A DNA stretch of 27,263 nucleotides from Kiritimatiellia bacterium. GTDB lineage: Bacteria > Verrucomicrobiota > Kiritimatiellia > RFP12 > UBA1067. How positions within the stretch are numbered: position 1 is the stretch's first letter; every line of letters starts with the position of its first letter. This document shows, piece by piece, positions 7,956 to 14,406 of this stretch. A program made the position numbers and the translations under genes. The notes under the pieces were generated by a model. That model worked only from the letters and a program-made list of their open reading frames with translations, was not told the DNA's origin and did no database searches. The stretch spans positions 1 to 27,263 of the forward strand of contig CAJGDE010000013.1 in NCBI GenBank assembly GCA_904502135.1, in the 5' to 3' direction.

Positions 7956-8801
7956 TCAAAATTCCTTCGCGATAAACTCAGCCAAAGCATCCCTCCAATC
8001 CGGCATCATAGGGAGACCTGCCGCACGCAAACCCATTTTGTCCAGTCTTGAATTCTTCGGCCGTGGAGCAGGACGCGGGAACTCTTCCGTTGTACACGGC
8101 AAAACCACCTGCTTACGCCCGGCCAACCGAAATATCTCCTCCGCAAAACCAGCCCATGAGACAAAGCCCTCGCATGTCAAATGAAATGTACCGCGAAGAT
8201 TTGGCCGCCTCAAGATTTCGCGAAGTTCCCGAGCGACTGCATATGCACTGGTCGGATTTCCACACTGATCGGCAACGACCTTAAGAACAGGGCGTGTACC
8301 ATCTGCAAGATTCAGCATGGCATGCACAAAACTTGGGCCGCCCTTCCCATAGAGCCATGAGACACGGCAAATCACATGGTCAGGACAATGTGTTCGCACA
8401 GCTTCCTCACCGGCGTATTTGGTCCTGCCATAAACCGTACGACCGCCAGTCGGCAAATCAAACTCCGTATACGGCAAATCACTCTCACCGTCAAAAACAT
8501 AATCCGTAGAGATCGCAATCAGTCTGATGCCGTGACGGTTGCAAGCCGCCGCCACGTTCGCAGACCCGCAGACATTCAGACGGTATGCAAGATCGATCTC
8601 CTGTTCACATCTATCAACAGCCGTCATCGCCGCACAATGAATGACGACATCCGGACGATGACGGGCAATAATTTCATCAATCCCATTCTCGTCCGTAATA
8701 TCCGCCTCAGGAAGATCGGTCACGATAATCTCTACGTCAGAAAACACCTCACAAATCGTGCGGCCAAGCATTCCGCGCCCTCCTGTCAGAAAAACCTTCA
8801 T
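7956..8801 (-). CDS. rfbD: dTDP-4-dehydrorhamnose reductase
   Basis: A 281-residue short-chain reductase that makes dTDP-L-rhamnose in the last step of the pathway. The nucleotide-binding loop is GGRGMLG at residues 7-13. STDYVFDG at 98-105 and the catalytic Y124-x3-K128 (VYGRTKYAGE) follow as in RmlD. The length is normal (family about 280-300). The ATG overlaps the rfbA stop by one base (TGATG) and GTGGAG lies about 9 nt upstream. It is the third of three adjacent rhamnose genes in the order rfbC-rfbA-rfbD. Confidence 0.95.
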   Translation of the reverse strand: MKVFLTGGRGMLGRTICEVFSDVEIIVTDLPEADITDENGIDEIIARHRPDVVIHCAAMTAVDRCEQEIDLAYRLNVCGSANVAAACNRHGIRLIAISTDYVFDGESDLPYTEFDLPTGGRTVYGRTKYAGEEAVRTHCPDHVICRVSWLYGKGGPSFVHAMLNLADGTRPVLKVVADQCGNPTSAYAVARELREILRRPNLRGTFHLTCEGFVSWAGFAEEIFRLAGRKQVVLPCTTEEFPRPAPRPKNSRLDKMGLRAAGLPMMPDWRDALAEFIAKEF

Positions 8802-9676
8802 CAGATTTTCTCCACAAGATTGGCGAGGTACTTGCCGTACGAACTTTTACCGTATCTCTCAGCAAGACAGCGGAGCTGTTCGTTGTCAATCCAACCATTC
8901 GCCCAAGCAATCTCTTCGACACACGAAATCTGCAGTCCCTGCCGATCAATGATCGCACGTACGAAATTCGTCGCATCGGCCAATGACTGGTGTGTTCCCG
9001 TATCCAGCCAAGTGTAGCCGCGCCCCATCGTCTCCACACAGAGACGCCCTTCTTCAAGATAAAGACGGTTAATGTCGGTTATTTCGTATTCGCCGCGCGC
9101 TGACGGCTTCAGCTCGGCGGCTTTCTCCACCACATCGTTAGGATAAAAATAAAGACCGACAACAGCGTAATTAGACTTCGGACAAGTCGGTTTCTCCACA
9201 AGAGAAACAGCTTTCCCCTCATCATTAAACGAGACGACACCATAACGCTCCGGATCACTCACGCGACACCCGAATACAGTCGGTTCTCGGCGGTCAGATG
9301 CGATTTTAAGAAGCGCAGGGAGATTGGCTCCGTAGAAAATATTATCTCCGAGAACAAGGCAGACATCGTCCGCTCCGAGAAACTCCCGTCCAAGAACGAA
9401 CGCCTGCGCAAGACCGTTCGGCACATTCTGCACCTTATAGGAAAATTTCATACCTAGATCAGAACCGTCGCCGAGAAGCCGTTGGAAATTCGGCAGATCC
9501 TGTGGTGTCGAAATAATCAGAATTTCGCGGATGTCCGCCAGCATCAGCGTCGAGAGCGGATAGAAGATCATCGGCTTGTCGTAGACCGGCAACAGCTGCT
9601 TCGATACAACACGCGTCAACGGGTGGAGGCGCGTACCGGCGCCGCCTGCCAAGATTATGCCTTTTCTTGCCATCAT
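8801..9676 (-). CDS. rfbA: Glucose-1-phosphate thymidylyltransferase
   Basis: A 291-residue nucleotidyltransferase that makes dTDP-glucose from dTTP and glucose-1-phosphate, the first step to dTDP-rhamnose. The signature GGAGTRLHPLT starts at residue 11, KQLLPVYDKPMIFYPLSTLM follows, and LGDNIFYG holds metal-binding Asp111. The length is typical (about 286-292). Two ATGs stand in tandem at 9676 and 9673. The strong GGAGG of the upstream gene end is 4 nt from the first and 7 nt from the second, so translation may begin at 9673 (MARKG). It overlaps rfbC by ATGA. Confidence 0.96.
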   Translation of the reverse strand: MMARKGIILAGGAGTRLHPLTRVVSKQLLPVYDKPMIFYPLSTLMLADIREILIISTPQDLPNFQRLLGDGSDLGMKFSYKVQNVPNGLAQAFVLGREFLGADDVCLVLGDNIFYGANLPALLKIASDRREPTVFGCRVSDPERYGVVSFNDEGKAVSLVEKPTCPKSNYAVVGLYFYPNDVVEKAAELKPSARGEYEITDINRLYLEEGRLCVETMGRGYTWLDTGTHQSLADATNFVRAIIDRQGLQISCVEEIAWANGWIDNEQLRCLAERYGKSSYGKYLANLVEKI

Positions 9677-10227
9677 TTATCCTCCCAGGCTTCGATGTCG
9701 GCGAGCGATGGATGTTTCCGGTCTTTTTCCGAAAGCTTGATCGCGACATCAATCTCCGGCCACTCAATGCCAAGCGCCGGGTCGTTAAACATAAGGCCAC
9801 GCTCGCTCTCCTTGCAATAGAGATTGTCGCACTTGTACGAAAAGAGCGTCGAGTCCTCCAGCACAACGAACCCGTGGGCAAAGCCTCGCGGGATGAAGAA
9901 CTGCTTCTTGTTCTCGCCGGTCAGAACGACTGATACGTACTTCCCAAAAGTGGGCGAACCCTTTCGGATATCGACGGCAACATCCCACACGGCACCTCTG
10001 ATCACACGAACCAGCTTCGCTTGGCAATGTTCACCCGCCTGCCAATGAAGTCCGCGCACGACGCCCTTCGAGGAAAAACTTTCGTTATCCTGCACAAAGT
10101 CCGCCATAATACCGGCAGCTTTATAGCGTTCGGCATTATACTGCTCGACAAACCATCCACGTTCATCACCAAACACCTGCGGTTCAATAATCTTCAGCCC
10201 TTCAACCTCTAATTCTCTTATTCTCAT
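9673..10227 (-). CDS. rfbC: dTDP-4-dehydrorhamnose 3,5-epimerase
   Basis: A 184-residue cupin-fold epimerase. VRGLHWQAGEHCQAKLVRV contains the catalytic His61 of the RmlC family. WDVAVDIRKGSPTFGKY and IPRGFAHGFVVLED follow as expected. The start at 10227 (MRIRELEVEG) fits the family length and lies 13 nt after the previous stop. An in-frame ATG at 10266 would add 13 unconserved residues and overlap the previous gene by 26 nt. The dehydratase rfbB, which makes this enzyme's substrate, is not in the window. Confidence 0.95.
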   Translation of the reverse strand: MRIRELEVEGLKIIEPQVFGDERGWFVEQYNAERYKAAGIMADFVQDNESFSSKGVVRGLHWQAGEHCQAKLVRVIRGAVWDVAVDIRKGSPTFGKYVSVVLTGENKKQFFIPRGFAHGFVVLEDSTLFSYKCDNLYCKESERGLMFNDPALGIEWPEIDVAIKLSEKDRKHPSLADIEAWEDK

Positions 10228-10240
10228 ATTCTTCTCACTT

Positions 10241-11305
10241 TCACTGCAAATACGGTTTTTCCTCAACCGCGACAGACGTCCATTCGTCCGCTATATCAAG
10301 GTACGCCTCATATAAGATGGGACTTACATTCTTGACAATTTCATGAACCTCGTTCAACGGCTCAAAAGACTCGCCAAGCATCGCTTTTATCTTCACAAAG
10401 GGCGTATTGTACTTTTTAATCAAGGTCACCGGACTGCACGTTGGGTTTTTCAACACTGCCCTGTACGGCACATAAGACTTCCACGAGAATCCCTTATCTG
10501 TCAAATATTCAGAAAGCGCGATTTCGCACGAAGAAATAACCTCCGCCCTCGATTTGAACGACCCGATTTTACCCCAGAAATCCTCCAAAACGCCGCTTTC
10601 GACAATTTGAGGCAAAAACACCATGAAATACGACTGCAAGTGCAACCTACCATGAAAGGAATATGATGTCTGGCCCCAAAAGTCACATTTCACGCCTTCC
10701 ATCATGGACATCATTTTCGACAATGGGAACAACGGACCGATGCAAGAATCATTCGCCATTATCAACCATTTTATCCCCTTTAAATATCCGTTCTTTTTAG
10801 CCATCAGGTATGCTCGTTTATACGAGCCGAAATCATATTCCCCATGCCTTAAAAACTCGGCGCACGATGCGAATTCCTTCATTTTTTCAACATCTTCATG
10901 CCGTATCACACAATCAGAACAAACTATCACATTGTCACATATCTTATTTAGCCCCTCTATGTACCTCCATGTAGAGCGAGGCACATGACCGCTTGGTGCA
11001 TATATAGCAAACAAGGCGAGAGACTGCGTCCGATCAGACAAACACGGCCTTTCGTACTTCGTTGGCTGAAACGCGCTACTGGATATCTGCTTGCGGCGAA
11101 CTTCTCTATACGGCAAACGAGCATTGGAATAACGTATTAACCAACGTCCTATTTTTCTCCATCCATGGAACCATGTATACGAAAAGCCGTTTTCATGAAT
11201 ACAGAGGTAACATCCCAAAATTTTCGATTTGCAAAAATAAAGAAAATCATTCAATCTATCGATTGAACCCGCGATATGCCGTATGTTTTCCCTAAAATCA
11301 ACCAT
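10241..11305 (-). CDS. Rhamnan synthesis protein F family glycosyltransferase
   Basis: A 354-residue protein recognised by the conserved stretch of the RgpF family (PF05045): GEYDFGSYKRAYLMAKKNG, then WLIMANDSCIGPLFPL and, further on, CDFWGQT and HLQSYFMVF. Family members act in synthesis of rhamnose polymers or other cell-surface polysaccharides. This protein has the core but is shorter than streptococcal RgpF (about 580 residues). The ATG at 11305 overlaps the previous stop by one base (TGATG); a TTG at 11308 is an alternative. Its position directly before rfbC-rfbA-rfbD agrees with a rhamnose-containing product. Confidence 0.82.
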   Translation of the reverse strand: MVDFRENIRHIAGSIDRLNDFLYFCKSKILGCYLCIHENGFSYTWFHGWRKIGRWLIRYSNARLPYREVRRKQISSSAFQPTKYERPCLSDRTQSLALFAIYAPSGHVPRSTWRYIEGLNKICDNVIVCSDCVIRHEDVEKMKEFASCAEFLRHGEYDFGSYKRAYLMAKKNGYLKGIKWLIMANDSCIGPLFPLSKMMSMMEGVKCDFWGQTSYSFHGRLHLQSYFMVFLPQIVESGVLEDFWGKIGSFKSRAEVISSCEIALSEYLTDKGFSWKSYVPYRAVLKNPTCSPVTLIKKYNTPFVKIKAMLGESFEPLNEVHEIVKNVSPILYEAYLDIADEWTSVAVEEKPYLQ

Positions 11306-12600
11306 CAAGAAACTAGTCCTACTGGATTTGCCTTTACAGCATCGGTCAACGCTGCCGAACCACCATTGTCAAGCGCTTCTACCAGAACAGAATTACGCAA
11401 AATCGATCTTGACAAAACAGTAGGAGACGAAAGAAGCGCACTTGGCTGCAAATAATAGTCTACCAACAACCTGCAAACGCGAGAAGAATAATCTTCATAG
11501 CGCTTCATATCAAACTCTCCGGAAACCAATTGATCCAATGTCGGAAGCCCTCCCCCCACATTATAAGGTGCCCTACCAAGCGTCACGGCAACTTTCCCTG
11601 CAAGCATCGCCTCAAATCCCATTGAACTATTAACAGAAATCAACGCGTCAATTTTCGAAAGCAAACTCACATACTCCGATGCAGGAACATCATCCAACCA
11701 TACGACCTCATTCTCCGAGAAGTTATCCGCAACAAACCTCCTCGAATTCTCATGTCCTTCGACATTTCGCCTCCTAGCGCCACCAGAATTCCGCTCTGGA
11801 GCAGCTCCAGGATGTGGTTTGACGAAGACATACCACCCTGCGGCAACGAGTTTCGGTACGACGGATTTAATCATTTCCAACATCCCACCATATTCGGAAT
11901 GTATCAAGCAATTTGAATCGTCATCCAACTGCATGGCTATCAAAGCCAAAGGTCGGGTGGTTCTGCATAATTTATCTGCGTGGCGAGAAGTCAACGGGCG
12001 ATACCCCGCATCGTCCCTGGCTCCATCAAGGTATCTTACTCCACCGGACTGTCGCCATCTCGAAAATTCCAACGGCTCGAATTTCGTCCAATCAATCATT
12101 CTCGTATGCGAATCGCCATTCACACCCAAGAAATCACAATAGCGAGTTTCGCGGAATGGCAAACGAGTCGGACCAAGTTCCATAGCAACGCTTTTTAGCC
12201 CCACGGAACGACAAAAATCACGAATTGTTCTATTGCTACCCCAATAAGCAAAGCATTCTATACCATAATCAGAGGCAAGATACTGCAAAATATCACGATA
12301 TATCTCGGCGACGATCCCCTTGCCCTGCATGAGATCACACCACACTGATATGGCATTATCATCCCACTCCGTAGAAAACATTCTTAGCGTGCGCTCCACC
12401 GCGATAGGTAAACGTACAGTATTCTTCAGAGGTATATTTGTGTTGAACTTCGTCAATAATATATTTGGATTAATACCATCCCATAGCGTTGAATCCGCAC
12501 CATATTTATAAAGGGTTTGAATCAATTCTGAAACCGGTCCACGGCAAGACCAAGGATCTTGCCGTATAATATGGGCATCAAACATAAAAAGCGTTTTCAT
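11305..12600 (-). CDS. Capsule polysaccharide synthesis enzyme, KpsC/KpsS (LipB)-like
   Basis: A 431-residue protein. Features seen: ELGPTRLPF at 141-149, an LIAMQLDDDSN stretch at 220-230, VKPHP at 260-264, and NSSMGFEAMLAGKVAVTLG from 324. The VKPHP and NSS-GFEAL-type motifs are typical of the capsule polysaccharide synthesis family (PF05159) and related CDP-glycerol/Kdo transferase folds. The likely activity is transfer of an acidic or lipid-proximal sugar, not further specified. It starts 6 nt after the previous stop with GAAGGT upstream. Assignment to a precise GT family is uncertain. Confidence 0.68.
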   Translation of the reverse strand: MKTLFMFDAHIIRQDPWSCRGPVSELIQTLYKYGADSTLWDGINPNILLTKFNTNIPLKNTVRLPIAVERTLRMFSTEWDDNAISVWCDLMQGKGIVAEIYRDILQYLASDYGIECFAYWGSNRTIRDFCRSVGLKSVAMELGPTRLPFRETRYCDFLGVNGDSHTRMIDWTKFEPLEFSRWRQSGGVRYLDGARDDAGYRPLTSRHADKLCRTTRPLALIAMQLDDDSNCLIHSEYGGMLEMIKSVVPKLVAAGWYVFVKPHPGAAPERNSGGARRRNVEGHENSRRFVADNFSENEVVWLDDVPASEYVSLLSKIDALISVNSSMGFEAMLAGKVAVTLGRAPYNVGGGLPTLDQLVSGEFDMKRYEDYSSRVCRLLVDYYLQPSALLSSPTVLSRSILRNSVLVEALDNGGSAALTDAVKANPVGLVS

Positions 12601-12606
12601 GACACA

Positions 12607-13707
12607 TTAACCTTCTAATACAGATTTCAAAAGCAATCCAGGTTCCTTAGCCATACATTTTTCATAACAATATAAGGGAAGCTCCTTTGATGCCGCCAAG
12701 CGAAATTCGTCATCAGCAAACAGATTCATTGCTTCCAACCATTTTTCTGCGTCGCTTGATATCTTGATGCCTGACGAATCTTCAAACCGCTTAAAATCCT
12801 CCAACGGGCTCACCACTGACGGAACACCCCAGATTCCACTTTCAAAAAACTTCAGCCCGGATTTGCAATCATTAAACACGTTATTTGACTTTAATGGAGC
12901 AATATTAAAACACGCAGTCCCTACAGAAGCAAAGAAATCTCTGTACTCCCTATGTGGCATCCGAATCAACGACCGTCGCGGAAATGCGTCAGGGAGTTCC
13001 AATGGACCCGCTATTACAAGCCTAAATTCAGGGTGTGAGTTCAAAAATTCCCTCAGAACATCAGCTATGGAAGCGAAGTCACAATTGTGCGAAGCCGTCC
13101 CAGACAGATACGATATAACTTTTAGGCTATCTCCTACAACTGATTTTGACCTTTCCGCTCGCGACGGAAGATCAAAGGAGTCCACAAACCGGCGTGAAAG
13201 CCCGTTTCGAACAACTGTCACTTCGGCATCAGGTTTAAGTTTCAATATTTGATCACGAAGAGGCCCCGTAGATACCGTAAACGAATCAAATTGCATGAAG
13301 CCTAAATAATTATTGCTGAAGATCCCCTTCGTTTGAGTCTCGTTCCTAATACCATTCAAAAAGATGGAACTCTGAAGCGCGTACTCCGGTGCAAAAATAA
13401 GATCATCATAGTCCGCTATAACTCGGCAACCACGCTTACGAATGGCATCAAGGCACGTAACCAAATTTGGATCGCCACCATAGGGTCGATGGAATACAAA
13501 CGCATCGTAATTCTCCGTCAACCGAACCGTCAGTTTCTGTTGTGCGATAACATCAGCACCCAACCCCTCGTCTTCAAGTACTTCCGCATGATTGTAACAC
13601 CTATATCTGACCGAAGGATCGAGGTAAGGCGTTTCAACCCTACCGGTTTGTGTCACAAAGAGAACACGTTCTCTAACGTTAGGAAAAAAATTATGCTTTT
13701 TCTTCAT
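12607..13707 (-). CDS. GT4-like glycosyltransferase
   Basis: A 366-residue GT-B fold protein. The first half contains YLDPSVRYRCYNHAEVLEDEG and VIADYDDLIFAP, the second LKVISYLSGTASHNCDFASI, FRLVIAGPLELP and a nucleotide-sugar region around CKSGLKFFESGIWGVPSVVS. This resembles glycosyltransferases that scan proteins or glycans with an Asp-rich DYDDL motif. The start is set at ATG 13707 (MKKKHNFFPN), which overlaps the end of the previous gene by 17 nt; the frame is open further upstream only to a TTG at 13758. No strong RBS is seen, so translation is probably coupled to the gene before. Specificity is unknown. Confidence 0.72.
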   Translation of the reverse strand: MKKKHNFFPNVRERVLFVTQTGRVETPYLDPSVRYRCYNHAEVLEDEGLGADVIAQQKLTVRLTENYDAFVFHRPYGGDPNLVTCLDAIRKRGCRVIADYDDLIFAPEYALQSSIFLNGIRNETQTKGIFSNNYLGFMQFDSFTVSTGPLRDQILKLKPDAEVTVVRNGLSRRFVDSFDLPSRAERSKSVVGDSLKVISYLSGTASHNCDFASIADVLREFLNSHPEFRLVIAGPLELPDAFPRRSLIRMPHREYRDFFASVGTACFNIAPLKSNNVFNDCKSGLKFFESGIWGVPSVVSPLEDFKRFEDSSGIKISSDAEKWLEAMNLFADDEFRLAASKELPLYCYEKCMAKEPGLLLKSVLEG

Positions 13708-14386
13708 ACAACCCGTCTCTAACTGTCGCTGCAATGGAAAGCAGATAATCACGAACAAGTGTTTTTCCGGTTAACGGTGCAGGAACCTTCTTGATTTCCA
13801 ACGCAATAGGCTTTACTGTATATACCTGCTGCGCTTCTCCCGGCAAAGTATCTTTCAACGGCTTGGCCGTACCTTCGCGATGAGGCTCCACGCCTCGGCA
13901 TCTAACGTAATGGTAAAACGGATTCATTCCGCTAAGCTTGATATCGGGATTTCGCTCCAAATAAGCAGCTGTGACAAAATCCGGACGGGGATTTCGCATT
14001 TCCCGCCACCCTCTCATACAATAATGGAACAATGGATTCACCGCCGTCATCATCACATCAGGATACTCTGATGCGTAAAATACATCATCAAAAAGTCTAC
14101 TCTTCTTGATATACATCCAATCACGAATAATCCTCAATGATGAAATGGGGTGTAATAACGCACAAATCACCCAACTGAAAGCTCTTACCGGAATTAATGT
14201 CCTGCTCAACATGCGAACAAGCAAAACAATTCCGAGATCTCCTGAGTTTTTCTGAGATTTAGCGATTTCTTGTAATATCCTTCGCTCCATTTCTTCAATC
14301 TTATACAAAATACCGCAGACATCGGACCCCTCGGACACACCCGCCGAACCCGCAGATGGATTCGTTATTCTTTTCTTTTTTTGCAT
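13691..14386 (-). CDS. Small protein with NP-HY-G repeats, of unknown function
   Basis: A 231-residue protein. Residues 1-50 are polar and may form a helix or coiled coil. Residues 51-92 are hydrophobic (LGIVLLVRMLSRTLIP, FSWVICALLHPISSL) and may sit in or on the membrane. Two copies of a repeat follow at about 98-167: FDDVFYASEYPDVMMTAVNP-HYCMRGWREMR, then FVTAAYLERNPDIKLSGMNP-HYVRCRG. The same repeat begins the glycosyltransferase fusion encoded just upstream, so the two proteins probably share a partner or ligand. The ATG has a good GAGAGGTTGGG ribosome site and starts 20 nt after the fusion stop. No catalytic motif is seen. Confidence 0.6.
   Translation of the reverse strand: MQKKKRITNPSAGSAGVSEGSDVCGILYKIEEMERRILQEIAKSQKNSGDLGIVLLVRMLSRTLIPVRAFSWVICALLHPISSLRIIRDWMYIKKSRLFDDVFYASEYPDVMMTAVNPLFHYCMRGWREMRNPRPDFVTAAYLERNPDIKLSGMNPFYHYVRCRGVEPHREGTAKPLKDTLPGEAQQVYTVKPIALEIKKVPAPLTGKTLVRDYLLSIAATVRDGLYEEKA
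13886..14095 (-). repeat. Two NP-HY-G protein repeats in the 231-residue protein
   Basis: Encodes residues 98-167: two units of about 35 residues with consensus F-x2-x-Y-x3-xPD-x6-NP-x2-HY-x3-G-x-E-x-R. They match three units at the N-terminus of the neighbouring fusion protein, so the repeat spreads over two adjacent genes. Confidence 0.65.
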
Positions 14387-14406
14387 CCCAACCTCTCAAA
14401 TAATAA

